Assembly: GCF_013410355.1 (NCBI RefSeq) | Contig: NZ_JACCFI010000001.1 | Location: forward strand, 1,550,001 to 1,614,000 | Direction of reading: 5' to 3' | DNA: 64,000 bases | From: Agromyces hippuratus | GTDB lineage: Bacteria > Actinomycetota > Actinomycetes > Actinomycetales > Microbacteriaceae | In this document: positions 31,593 through 39,645 of the stretch, one piece after another | How positions within the stretch are numbered: position 1 is the stretch's first letter | Layout of the letters: each line of letters opens with the position of its first letter | Translations under genes and position numbers: made by a program | Notes under the pieces: generated by a model | What the model was told of the DNA's origin: nothing | The model's input: only the letters and a program-made list of their open reading frames with translations | The model's database searches: none

Positions 31593-32828
31593 GTGAGCCC
31601 CAAGGCGTCGACGGCCGAGGTGCTGCAGATCGACGACCGCGAGGTGCGCATCAGCAGCCCCGACAAGGTGGTGTTCCCCGAGGCGGGGCTGACGAAGCTC
31701 GACGTCGTGCGGTACTACCTCGCCGTCGCCGAAGGGGCGCTGCGAGGCGCCGGCGGTCGGCCGATGGTGCTGAAGCGGTTCGTGAAGGGCATCGACCAGG
31801 AGGCGTTCTTCCAGAAGCGCGCCCCCGAGAAACGGCCCGACTGGATCGAGACGGCGACACTGCACTACGCCTCGGGCAACTCGGCCGAAGAGGTCGTGAT
31901 CCGCGACGCCGCAGCGCTCGCCTGGGTCGTGAACCTCGGTTGCCTCGACCTCAACCCCCACCCGGTGCGAGCCGAGGACCTCGACCATCCCGACGAACTG
32001 CGCGTCGACCTCGACCCCATGCCGGGCGTCGAGTGGGCGCAGATCATCGACGTCGCGATGGTCGCCCGCGAAGTGCTCGCCGACCACGGGCTCGTCGGCT
32101 GGCCCAAGACCTCGGGCTCCCGCGGCCTGCACATCAACGTGCGCATCGAACCCCGGTGGGACTACCGCGAGGTGCGGCTCGCGGCCGAGACCCTCGCGCG
32201 CGAGGTCGAGAACCGGGCTCCCGGCATGGCCTCGGCGAGGTGGTGGAAGGAGGAGCGGGGCGAGAGCGTCTTCGTCGACTTCAACCAGAACGCCAAGGAT
32301 CGCACCGTCGCCTCGGCGTACTCCATCCGGCCGCTGCCCGACGCGCGGGTGTCGACGCCGCTCGACTGGAGCGAGGTGCGGGGCAGCCACCCCGAGCGAT
32401 TCACCGTGGCGAGCGTGCTCGAGCGATTCGCCGAGCGGGGCGACCCCGCAGCCGGCATCGACGACGCCGTCGGCAGCCTCGACGGGCTGCTCGCCCTCGC
32501 CGAGGAGCTCGGCCCGGCCGAGAAGCCGCCGAAGTCCTCCGACGGCTCCGGACGTCGAGCGTCGACGATGCCCCTCATCGAGATCGCCCGCGCCGAGACG
32601 AAGCCCGAGGCGCTCGAGGGGCTCGAACGCTGGAAGGCGAGGCACCCCGAGGTCGTCGCGCTCCTCCACCCCGCCGACGTGCTCGTCGACGGCATGCGCG
32701 GGAGCTCCTCGCTCTGGTACCGCATCCGGGTGAACCTGCAGCACGTGCCGGAGGCGCAGCGGCCCGAGCAGGAGCCGCTCGAGGTCGACTACGACCCGTG
32801 GGCCGGCAGGGAGTGGAACCGCCCGTGA
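31593..32828 (+). CDS. Stand-alone LigD-type polymerase/primase (PolDom)
   Basis: A 411-residue archaeo-eukaryotic-primase-type polymerase of the kind used in bacterial non-homologous end joining to fill gaps with ribonucleotides. The catalytic pair Asp139/Asp141 is in ELRVDLDP, the SGSRGLHI nucleotide-binding segment follows, and FVDFNQNAKDRTVASAYS carries the third acidic residue region. The residues after about 300 are an accessory tail. No ligase or nuclease domain is fused and no ku gene is nearby. The downstream phosphotransferase starts within its stop (GTGA), so the two are coupled. Confidence 0.88.
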   Translation: MSPKASTAEVLQIDDREVRISSPDKVVFPEAGLTKLDVVRYYLAVAEGALRGAGGRPMVLKRFVKGIDQEAFFQKRAPEKRPDWIETATLHYASGNSAEEVVIRDAAALAWVVNLGCLDLNPHPVRAEDLDHPDELRVDLDPMPGVEWAQIIDVAMVAREVLADHGLVGWPKTSGSRGLHINVRIEPRWDYREVRLAAETLAREVENRAPGMASARWWKEERGESVFVDFNQNAKDRTVASAYSIRPLPDARVSTPLDWSEVRGSHPERFTVASVLERFAERGDPAAGIDDAVGSLDGLLALAEELGPAEKPPKSSDGSGRRASTMPLIEIARAETKPEALEGLERWKARHPEVVALLHPADVLVDGMRGSSSLWYRIRVNLQHVPEAQRPEQEPLEVDYDPWAGREWNRP

Positions 32829-33679
32829 GCGACCTCGGCCCGGTGAACCCCGGATTCGCCGGCGATGCCGCATGGCTGCGGCGCTGGCACCTGCGCCCCG
32901 ACGGCGACCCCATGACGACGGCGTCGAGCCGGCTCATCCCCGTGCGAACGAGCGACGGGGCGCCGGCGATGCTGAAGCTCGCGCACATCGACGAGGAGGA
33001 GCGCGGCGCCGAGCTCCTCGTCGCCCTCGACGGCCACGGTGCCGCGAAGGTGATCGCCCATCGCGATGAAGCGCTGCTCCTCGAGCGCGCGACGGGAACC
33101 CGCGACCTCGTGCGGATGGTGGCCGAGGGCCGCGACGACGAGGCGAGCCGCACGATCTGCGCAGCGGCCGGCCGCATCCACGGGGCATCCGCTCTCGTGC
33201 TCGAACGCCCCGACCCGCCCGAACTCGTCGACCTGCCGACCTGGTTCCGAGAGCTCTTCGCGGCGGCCGACGGCCTCGGCGCGCAGCACCGTCGCGGCGC
33301 CGACATCGCCGCCGCCCTCCTCGACGACCCGCGCGACCCGGTCGTGCTGCACGGCGACCTACACCACGGCAACGTGCTCGACTTCGGCGAGCGCGGCTGG
33401 CTCGCGATCGACCCGAAGGGACTCGTCGGCGAAGCCGGCTTCGACTACTGCAACCTGCTCTGCAACCCCTCGCCCGAGCGGGCGCTTCGCCCCGGCCGGC
33501 TCGAACGCCAGTTCGGCGTCGTCGCCGAGGAGAGCGGCATCGAGCGGTCCCGGCTCGCGCAGTGGCTCGTCGCGTGGTGCGCGCTCTCGTCGACCTGGTT
33601 CGCGCTCGACGACGACCCCGGTCGGGCGGAATCCGCCGCGGCGATCGGCGAGCGCGCAGCCGCGCTCCTCACCGTCTGA
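32825..33679 (+). CDS. Aminoglycoside/hydroxyurea phosphotransferase-like kinase (APH(6) family)
   Basis: A 284-residue protein-kinase-fold phosphotransferase of the APH(6)/streptomycin 6-kinase-like group. The catalytic loop is VVLHGDLHHGNVLDF and the metal-binding loop is LAIDPKGLVGEAGFDY. AMLKLAHIDEEERGAELL carries the ATP-lysine and helix-C glutamate regions. The GTG start overlaps the LigD polymerase stop (GTGA). Family members inactivate antibiotics or phosphorylate small molecules; nothing in the context points to resistance, and the coupling to a DNA-repair polymerase is unexplained. A terminator follows. Confidence 0.83.
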   Translation: MSDLGPVNPGFAGDAAWLRRWHLRPDGDPMTTASSRLIPVRTSDGAPAMLKLAHIDEEERGAELLVALDGHGAAKVIAHRDEALLLERATGTRDLVRMVAEGRDDEASRTICAAAGRIHGASALVLERPDPPELVDLPTWFRELFAAADGLGAQHRRGADIAAALLDDPRDPVVLHGDLHHGNVLDFGERGWLAIDPKGLVGEAGFDYCNLLCNPSPERALRPGRLERQFGVVAEESGIERSRLAQWLVAWCALSSTWFALDDDPGRAESAAAIGERAAALLTV

Positions 33680-33680
33680 C

Positions 33681-33708
33681 CCCCCTCCCCGGCAAACGTC
33701 GGAGGGGG
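33681..33708. terminator. Hairpin between convergent genes
   Basis: CCCCCTCC / GGAGGGGG arms enclose 12 nt; outer CTGAC and GTCAG extend the stem with a small bulge. It lies between the phosphotransferase gene and the convergent enolase-superfamily gene. Confidence 0.65.
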
Positions 33709-33712
33709 TGCG

Positions 33713-34942
33713 TCAGCGGCGCGCGAGCACGACCGCTTCCGCACTCGCCCACTCGCGCACGAGCTCCTCGCGCACCGCGACACCGGTGCCGGGGCCACCC
33801 GGTACCCGCAACTGCCCGCTGTGCTCGCCCGTGCCGAGCACGAACGGCTCCGTGACGTCGTCGGCGTAGTACCGCGACGACGCGGAGGTGTCGCCCGGCA
33901 GCACGAAGCCGGGCAGGGCTGCGAGGGCGACGTTCGCCGCGCGGCCGATGCCGGTCTCGAGCATGCCGCCGCACCACACCGGCACGTCGAGGGCACGGCA
34001 CGCGTCGTGCACGCGCAGCGCCTCGAGGTACCCGCCCATGCGCCCCGGCTTGATGTTGACGACCGAGGTCGCGCCGCGTTCGATCGCGTCCACCGCCGTC
34101 GCGGCGTCGAGGATCGACTCGTCGAGGCAGACCGGCGTCTCGCACGCACTCGCGAGCAGCGCATGCGTCGCGAGGTCCTCCTCGGCGAACGGCTGCTCGA
34201 TGAGCAGCAGCCCGAACGGGTCGAGGCTCGCGAGCAAGGGGATGTCGTCGGCGGTGTACGCCGTGTTCGCGTCGACCTGCAGCAGGCCGCCCGGCCCCAT
34301 GAGTTCGCGCACCGCGGCGACGGGCACGAGGTCCCAGCCGGGCTTGATCTTCAGCTTGATGCGCCGGTAGCCCTCTTCGAGGTAGCCGGTGACCTCGTCG
34401 AGCAGCTCCTCGAGCGTCGGGGAGATGCCGACCGAGACGCCGCAGTCGACCCAGTCGCGCACCGCGCCGAACGCCTCGCCCATCGACCGCCCCTGGGCAC
34501 GCAGCTCGGCGTCGAGCACGGCCGCCTCGATGGCGCCCTTCGCCATGCGGTGACCCGAGACGAAGGCGAGCGCCGGCGCGACGGATGCCGCGAGCGGCAC
34601 GCCGACCGCGCGGGCATCGCCCGCGGGCTCAGCGTGCGCCGCTCCGGCCGCCGGTGCGTCGAGCAGCGCCGGCGCGAGATAGCGCTCGATGACGGATGCC
34701 GCGCCGCCGACGTACTCCGAGGAGTAGAACGGATCACGGCCCGCCACGCACTCGCCCCAGCCGTCGCCCGCGTCGGTGCGAACCCGCACGAGCAGCGCCT
34801 CGCGCACGGTCTCCCGGCCGAAGCTCGTCTCGAAGGGGCGCACGAGCGGCACCTCGATGCGACGCAGCTCGATCGCCTCGATGCGCGGTGTCGGGGGCGA
34901 CTGCGCGGCCGGCGTGGTCGATGTTCCGGTCATGGGTGTCAT
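33713..34942 (-). CDS. Enolase-superfamily enzyme: N-acyl-amino-acid racemase / o-succinylbenzoate synthase-like
   Basis: A 409-residue muconate-lactonising-subgroup enolase. RIKLKIKPG carries the Lys-x-Lys general base, LQVDANTAY, LLIEQPF and VCLDESI supply the three metal ligands, and VNIKPGRMGG supplies the second catalytic lysine. This subgroup includes o-succinylbenzoate synthase (menaquinone) and N-succinylamino-acid racemase; many members do both. No other men genes are present, and the gene overlaps an upstream GNAT acyltransferase by ATGA, an arrangement known for N-succinylamino-acid racemase operons converting D- to L-amino acids. I therefore favour racemase, without excluding OSBS. 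Confidence 0.82.
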   Translation of the reverse strand: MTPMTGTSTTPAAQSPPTPRIEAIELRRIEVPLVRPFETSFGRETVREALLVRVRTDAGDGWGECVAGRDPFYSSEYVGGAASVIERYLAPALLDAPAAGAAHAEPAGDARAVGVPLAASVAPALAFVSGHRMAKGAIEAAVLDAELRAQGRSMGEAFGAVRDWVDCGVSVGISPTLEELLDEVTGYLEEGYRRIKLKIKPGWDLVPVAAVRELMGPGGLLQVDANTAYTADDIPLLASLDPFGLLLIEQPFAEEDLATHALLASACETPVCLDESILDAATAVDAIERGATSVVNIKPGRMGGYLEALRVHDACRALDVPVWCGGMLETGIGRAANVALAALPGFVLPGDTSASSRYYADDVTEPFVLGTGEHSGQLRVPGGPGTGVAVREELVREWASAEAVVLARR

Positions 34943-35751
34943 TCGGCCTCCCGGTCGGGGTCGTCGCTCGTGAAGACGTAGTCGCCTGCGGCGTCGAGCT
35001 CGGGCCGCAGCTCGGGGTCGGCGAGCGCGACGAAGGCGTCGCGCGAACGCTCGCGGAGTCGGGCCGCGTCGGCGGGGGCATTCGCTCGCAGTCGCTCGAA
35101 GTCGGGATCGAGCGCGAGGCCGCCCCTGGCCGACCAGGTCGGCTGCGGCCGCATGGCGAGCGCGCGGTCGGTGCGCACGGAGTCGAGGCGCCAGCGCACC
35201 TCGAAGCGGTCGCTGCGGTCGGCGCCCGTGATCGCGTCGTCGAGCCGCCCGTAGAAGTCGGGGTGGTAGGCGATGACCTCGGCGCCGAGCCGCACGAGGT
35301 TCATGCGGGCGTTGCGACGGATGAGCGGGTCGAACGTCCAGCGGATCTCGTCGATGCCGTGCTCGAGGCAGATCGCGCGCTGGCGGAGCTTGAGGGCGAG
35401 CCCGATGCCGCGGCCCCGGGCAGCGGGGTCGACGGCGTTCATGTGCGAGTGCAGGTGGAAGCCGCCCTCCCAGCCGACGAAGCCGAGGGCGGCGCCGAGG
35501 ACTCCGGTGCCCGCCGCGGGCCGTGGAGGCACCGCGACGAGCAGCGTGCCGCCCGCATGCGCGAGCGCCTGCAGCATCGAGCGATCGGGCCCTCGCCCCT
35601 CACCCCAGGTCGCCTCGAATCGGGCGAGCATCTCGTCGAGTTCGCCGCCGGCGGCCTGGCGCGTTTCGATACCGGCGCGCGCGTCGGCGGCATCCGCCAG
35701 CTCGATCGCAGCCCGCCACCCGGCTGCGGCCCTCGGTTGCACCTCGATCAT
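34939..35751 (-). CDS. GNAT-like acyltransferase paired with the racemase-like enzyme
   Basis: A 270-residue protein whose central part has the GNAT CoA-binding pattern: HLHSHMNAVDPAARGRGIGLALKLRQR at about residues 99-125, followed by IDEIRWTFDPLIRRNARMNLVRLGAEVIAY. The last 100 residues form an extra domain. It is translated into the racemase-like gene through an ATGA overlap. In a known pathway a GNAT enzyme succinylates D-amino acids before racemisation and desuccinylation, so that role is inferred. The start at ATG 35751 has a good GGAGGAAGG site. Divergent from moeA. Confidence 0.75.
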   Translation of the reverse strand: MIEVQPRAAAGWRAAIELADAADARAGIETRQAAGGELDEMLARFEATWGEGRGPDRSMLQALAHAGGTLLVAVPPRPAAGTGVLGAALGFVGWEGGFHLHSHMNAVDPAARGRGIGLALKLRQRAICLEHGIDEIRWTFDPLIRRNARMNLVRLGAEVIAYHPDFYGRLDDAITGADRSDRFEVRWRLDSVRTDRALAMRPQPTWSARGGLALDPDFERLRANAPADAARLRERSRDAFVALADPELRPELDAAGDYVFTSDDPDREAE

Positions 35752-35854
35752 GCCTGCCGACCTTCCTCCATGGCTCGACGCTAGCGTGCAGCGGCGCGGC
35801 TGCGGGAGCCTCATCGCCGCTCCGTGCGGGAACCGACGGCCTCCCGAGCCCCGG

Positions 35855-35860
35855 TAACGT
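35855..35860 (+). promoter_or_regulatory. Leaderless -10 box in front of the moeA leader ORF
   Basis: TAACGT, then 6 nt (TGGCGC), then ATG at 35867, which opens a 10-codon ORF ending on the moeA start codon. Confidence 0.5.
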
Positions 35861-35866
35861 TGGCGC

Positions 35867-35899
35867 ATGGACTCGAAGCGCATGGGGCGGGGCGCATGA
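35867..35899 (+). CDS. Putative leaderless 10-residue leader ORF coupled to moeA
   Basis: ATG GAC TCG AAG CGC ATG GGG CGG GGC GCA TGA encodes MDSKRMGRGA and stops by overlapping the moeA ATG (ATGA). The start codon lies 6 nt after a TANNNT box, the spacing seen at other leaderless starts in this window, while moeA itself lies further from the promoter. Translation of this mini-ORF could deliver ribosomes to moeA. It is too short for family evidence; its existence is an inference from signals. Confidence 0.35.
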   Translation: MDSKRMGRGA

Positions 35900-37146
35900 G
35901 CCGCGGGGCCCACGAGTCGGTCGAGGCCCATCTCGAGCACGTGCTCGCCCGCATCCGCCCGCTCGCCGCGCTCGAGGTGCCGCTCGCCGACGCCGGCGGG
36001 CTCGTGCTCGGGGCGTCGATCGAGACCCGGCTGCCCATCCCCGCCTTCGACAACTCCGCCATGGACGGGTACGCGGTTCGCCGGGCGGATGTCGCGGACG
36101 CGGCACCCGACCGCCAGGTGACCCTGTCGGTGGTCGCCGAGGTGGCGGCCGGCAGCCCGCTCGATCCCGCGATCGGGCCCGGCGAGGCGGTGCGGATCAT
36201 GACCGGTGCGGCCGTGCCGTCCGACGCCGACGCCATCGTGCCGTTCGAGGACACCGACTCCGGTACCCGCTCGGTCCGAGTGACGGCGGCGCCGAAGCCG
36301 GCCGCGCACATCCGTCGCGCCGGCGAGGACGTCGCGGCGGGCCGGCAGATCCTCGAGGCAGGGGTCGTCCTGACGGCTGCCCGTCTCGCCGCCGCGGCCG
36401 CGGCCGGCCTCGCGCGACTTGCCGTGCGACCCTCGCCGAGGGTCGCCGTCATCGTGACGGGCAGCGAACTGGTCGGTCCCGGCGCCCCGCTCCGGCGCGG
36501 CCAGATCCCCGAATCGAACTCGGTGCTGCTGGCGGGGCTCGTGACGGAGGCGGGCGGCACGGTCGTTCGGGTCGAGCACGCCCCCGACGACGCCGATGCG
36601 TTCGCTGCGGCGCTCGCCGGGGCGGCAGCCGAGCACCCCGACCTCGTCGTGCTCTCCGGCGGGGTGAGCGTGGGCGATCACGACATCGTGCGCACGGCCC
36701 TCGAGCCCCTCGGCAGCGTCGACTTCCACTCCGTCGCGATGCAGCCCGGCAGCCCGCAGGCGTTCGGAACGCTGCCGGGCGGCATCATCGTCTTCGGCCT
36801 GCCCGGCAATCCCGTCGCGGTGGCGGTGTCGTTCGAGGCGTTCGTGCGGCCGGCGCTCCAGCTGCTCCGGGGAGCTGCGCGCACGCAGCGCCGCCGCCTG
36901 GCCGCCGTCGCCACGGCCGGCTGGCGCAGCCCGGTCGCCCGCCGGCAGTACATGCCGATCACGATCGTCGACGGCGCCCACGGTGCGAGCGGGGGCGGGT
37001 TGCGGGTGCGTCCGGCCGCCGAGGGCGGTTCGGGGTCGCACCTCGTCGGCGGACTCGCCGCGTCCGACGGCTTCGCGATCGTCGAGGCGGGCATCGACGA
37101 GGTGCGCGCGGGCGACGAGGTGCAGATCGTGCTGGTCGACGGATGA
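35896..37146 (+). CDS. moeA: Molybdopterin molybdenumtransferase MoeA (complete copy)
   Basis: Inserts molybdate into adenylylated molybdopterin to form molybdenum cofactor. The 416-residue protein has the N-terminal PAFDNSAMDGYAV signature (about residues 54-66), MTGAAVPSDADAIVPFEDT, the MogA-like domain with VIVTGSELVGPG and VVLSGGVSVGDHD, and the C-terminal barrel domain. The start overlaps the stop of a possible leader ORF. mobA follows via ATGA and a DUF6457 gene after that. A second moeA-like gene begins at the right edge of the window. Confidence 0.94.
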   Translation: MSRGAHESVEAHLEHVLARIRPLAALEVPLADAGGLVLGASIETRLPIPAFDNSAMDGYAVRRADVADAAPDRQVTLSVVAEVAAGSPLDPAIGPGEAVRIMTGAAVPSDADAIVPFEDTDSGTRSVRVTAAPKPAAHIRRAGEDVAAGRQILEAGVVLTAARLAAAAAAGLARLAVRPSPRVAVIVTGSELVGPGAPLRRGQIPESNSVLLAGLVTEAGGTVVRVEHAPDDADAFAAALAGAAAEHPDLVVLSGGVSVGDHDIVRTALEPLGSVDFHSVAMQPGSPQAFGTLPGGIIVFGLPGNPVAVAVSFEAFVRPALQLLRGAARTQRRRLAAVATAGWRSPVARRQYMPITIVDGAHGASGGGLRVRPAAEGGSGSHLVGGLAASDGFAIVEAGIDEVRAGDEVQIVLVDG

Positions 37147-37874
37147 TCCGGCCGAGCGCGGATCCCGGAAGCGACCCCGGCGCGGCACCCGTCCCGGGGC
37201 CCGGCGCCCGCGCGAGGGTGTTCACGCTCGACGCGGTGATCCTCGCGGGCGGCCGCTCGAGCCGGCTCGGCGGCACTCCGAAGGCCGAGCTCGAGGTGGG
37301 CGGCGTCCGTCTCGTCGATCTCGCCGTGGCCGCCGCGGTCGCGGCCGGCGCCGGGCGCACGGTCGTCGCCGGGCCGCCGGGGCTCGTCGCTCCCCCGGTG
37401 ATCTCGCGGCGCGAGGATCCGCCGTTCGGGGGTCCGGTGGCCGGTGTGGCCGCTGCACTCGACGCGCTGCCCCACGCCGAGCCGCATGGCGAGACGGATG
37501 CCGCATGGGTGCTCGTGCTCTCGTGCGACCTCCCTCACGCCCGCGCCGTCGCCGTCGCGCTGGCCGACGCGGCACGAGCGGCGACGGAATCGCCGTCGGA
37601 CGACGGGATCGACGGCATCTGCCTCGACGACGGACGACCGCAATGGCTCACCGCGGTCTATCGCCGTGCCCGGCTCGACGAAGCGCTCGCCCGGCTCGGT
37701 GCCGTGCGCGATGCATCGGTCGGGGCACTCGTCGGAGGGCTCCGCCTCGACCGGATCGCCGACGTCGACGGCCTCGCCGCCGACATCGACACGTGGGCCG
37801 ACCTCCGACGCGCGCGCGAGACATCCGCTCGCGCCGCCGCTGCCTCGAATCGCAACCCGAGAGGATCCGAATGA
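37143..37874 (+). CDS. mobA: Molybdenum cofactor guanylyltransferase-like (MobA)
   Basis: A 243-residue nucleotidyltransferase. After about 28 disordered Pro/Gly/Ala residues the fold begins with VILAGGRSSRLGGTPKAEL, the GTP-binding loop with its lysine, followed by EDPPFGGPVAG and the metal-binding aspartate in LSCDLP. It would attach GMP to Moco, making MGD for the nitrate reductase encoded nearby, though MocA-like CTP transfer for xanthine dehydrogenase is an alternative. The ATG overlaps the moeA stop (ATGA), and its own stop overlaps the DUF6457 gene start. Confidence 0.85.
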   Translation: MIRPSADPGSDPGAAPVPGPGARARVFTLDAVILAGGRSSRLGGTPKAELEVGGVRLVDLAVAAAVAAGAGRTVVAGPPGLVAPPVISRREDPPFGGPVAGVAAALDALPHAEPHGETDAAWVLVLSCDLPHARAVAVALADAARAATESPSDDGIDGICLDDGRPQWLTAVYRRARLDEALARLGAVRDASVGALVGGLRLDRIADVDGLAADIDTWADLRRARETSARAAAASNRNPRGSE

Positions 37875-38149
37875 ACGACTCACCAGCCCAGGCGACGCCG
37901 GGCGAACTCGACGAATGGGTCTCCGCCCTCGCCGCGGAACTCGGGATCGACGCCTCGGGCGTCTCGATCGGCGAGGTGCTCGACCTCACCCGCGAGGTCG
38001 CGCACGGCGTCGCCCGGCCGGCGGGCCCGCTCAGCACCCTGCTCGTGGGCCTCGCCGCCGGCGCAGGCAAGGGCTCGATCGACGAACTCTCGGCGAAGGC
38101 CGGTGCGCTCGCCGCACGTTGGCCCGAGCGCGGCCGCCCGGGCGCCTGA
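37871..38149 (+). CDS. DUF6457 domain protein
   Basis: A 92-residue soluble helical protein, WVSALAAELGIDASGVSIGEVLDLTREVAHGVARPAGPLS being its core. The family is known to me mainly from actinobacterial genomes next to, or fused with, MobA-like nucleotidyltransferases, which fits its ATGA overlap with mobA. No catalytic residues are evident; a helper or specificity role in cofactor nucleotide addition is an inference. It is convergent with narK. Confidence 0.75.
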   Translation: MNDSPAQATPGELDEWVSALAAELGIDASGVSIGEVLDLTREVAHGVARPAGPLSTLLVGLAAGAGKGSIDELSAKAGALAARWPERGRPGA

Positions 38150-38161
38150 ACGGCCGCACCG

Positions 38162-38194
38162 CCGGCGCCCCGACCGCTGATGCTCAGGCGCCGG
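38162..38194. terminator. Inverted repeat at the DUF6457/narK convergent junction
   Basis: Perfect 8-bp arms CCGGCGCC and GGCGCCGG with a 17-nt loop. The right arm overlaps the end of the narK coding region. No T-run. Confidence 0.35.
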
Positions 38195-39425
38195 GTCGTG
38201 CGTCGCGGAGCATGCCGGCGACGACGAGCGCGACCGCACCGACGAGCACGAGCAGCCAGAGCCCAAGCGCGTAGGAGTTCGTCTCCGCCTGGTAGGTGGC
38301 GCCCATCACGAGTGGCGGGAAGTAACCGCCGAGACCGCCGGCGGCCGCGACGACGCCGGTCACCGCCCCGACCTTGTCCTTCGGAGTCGACGGCCCCACC
38401 CAGGCGAACACCGCACCCATGCCGAGCCCCATCGCGGCGGCCATTCCGATGAAGACGGCGCCGGTGAGCACCCCCTCGGGCGGTTGCTGCCCGACGATGT
38501 ACGCCAGTGAGACGATGCCCGCGAGCGAGATGAGCGAGATGACCTTCGGGCCGACCCGGTCGGAGAGCGCCCCGCCGATCGGGCGGGCGACCACCGCAGC
38601 AACGGCGAACAGCGCCGTGCGGGTGCCGGCGCCGATCGGATCGACGTCGTCGGGGTAGATCGTGGTGAGGTACTTCGGCAGGAAGGTCGCGAATGCGACG
38701 AAGCCGCCGAAGACGATCGCGTAGAGGAACGACATCTCCCACGTGATGCGGAGCCGCAGCGCACCCATCACCTTCGGCACGAGCGGCTGACGGCTCGGCT
38801 CCCAGAGGGGCGAGTCGCGCAGGAACACCCACACCAGGATCGCGGTCGCCGTCATGATCGCCGCGATCAGCAGGTGGGTCGGCAGGTACCCGAAGCTCTC
38901 GGCCAGTCGCGGCGTGAAGAACGCGGAGACCGCGGTGCCGATCATGCCCATGCCGAACACGCCCGTCGCGAATCCCCGACGCTTCGCCTCGTACCAGGCG
39001 CTCGAGAACGGCACGCCGACGGCGAAGATCGTGCCGGCGACGCCGAGGTAGAAGCCGGCGACGAGCAGGAGCGGGAAGCTCCCCAGCTCTCCGGCGAGCG
39101 CGACCAGCAGGACCGCGGGCACCGAGGCGAGCAGCACGAAGGTGAACATCTTTCGCCCGCCGAACCGATCGGTGAGGGCGCCGACGACGACCCGGCCGAG
39201 CGCGCCGACGAGCACCGGCATGGCGAGCATGAGCGAGATCTGGCCTTCGTCGAGTCCGAGTTCGGTCGCATAGGTCTTCTGCAGCGGCGCGATCACCATC
39301 CACGCCCAGAATCCGATCGTCGAGGCGAAGGTCGCCAGCAGCACCTGACCGAACTGCCCCCGCAGTTCGCCGCCCTCCCGTTGCGACGACTGCTGCGACA
39401 CCTGTTGCGACGACGATTCGTTCAT
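38184..39425 (-). CDS. narK: Nitrate/nitrite transporter (NarK, MFS)
   Basis: A 413-residue MFS protein with about 12 transmembrane segments. The nitrate-porter pattern is visible: GFWAWMVIAPLQ in the first helix, a conserved Arg in GALGRVVVGALTDRFGGRK, and the glycine-rich nitrate-signature-like stretches GVAGTIFAVGVPF and TGVVAAAGGLGGYFPPLV. It imports nitrate or exchanges it for nitrite. The ATG follows GAGGGGG. It is divergent from narGHJI with a 220-bp shared promoter region, in which TACTGT at 39468-39473 (minus strand) is a candidate -10. Confidence 0.93.
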   Translation of the reverse strand: MNESSSQQVSQQSSQREGGELRGQFGQVLLATFASTIGFWAWMVIAPLQKTYATELGLDEGQISLMLAMPVLVGALGRVVVGALTDRFGGRKMFTFVLLASVPAVLLVALAGELGSFPLLLVAGFYLGVAGTIFAVGVPFSSAWYEAKRRGFATGVFGMGMIGTAVSAFFTPRLAESFGYLPTHLLIAAIMTATAILVWVFLRDSPLWEPSRQPLVPKVMGALRLRITWEMSFLYAIVFGGFVAFATFLPKYLTTIYPDDVDPIGAGTRTALFAVAAVVARPIGGALSDRVGPKVISLISLAGIVSLAYIVGQQPPEGVLTGAVFIGMAAAMGLGMGAVFAWVGPSTPKDKVGAVTGVVAAAGGLGGYFPPLVMGATYQAETNSYALGLWLLVLVGAVALVVAGMLRDARPGA

Positions 39426-39572
39426 GCTGCCCCCTCGGCACGCGGAGATCGCTGACGTTCCTGAGGCAGACAGTACCGGCCGACGGCCGAGAACGCACGC
39501 GCCCGCAGCGCCCGTCCGACGAACGGAAAGGGCTGATGCGGGCGAGTTCCTTCCCATTCGGGTGATCTCCCA

Positions 39573-39578
39573 CCACAA
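39573..39578 (+). promoter_or_regulatory. Candidate -10 in the narK-narG intergenic region
   Basis: CACAAT about 70 bp before narG fits a weak -10. I see no FNR/CRP-like TTGAT-N4-ATCAA dyad in the 220-bp region, so the oxygen or nitrate control site remains unidentified. Confidence 0.25.
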
Positions 39579-39645
39579 TGGCGGGAGGACGTGTCGGGGC
39601 GCGACCGTGGCCGACGCGAAGCAAAGCTGCAACGAGGAGGCTTCG

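Noticed and set aside
39426..39645. FNR/CRP-type or NarL-type operator between narK and narG
   Set aside because: No TTGAT-N4-ATCAA-like dyad and no convincing heptamer pair could be found by eye; control of nar remains unresolved.
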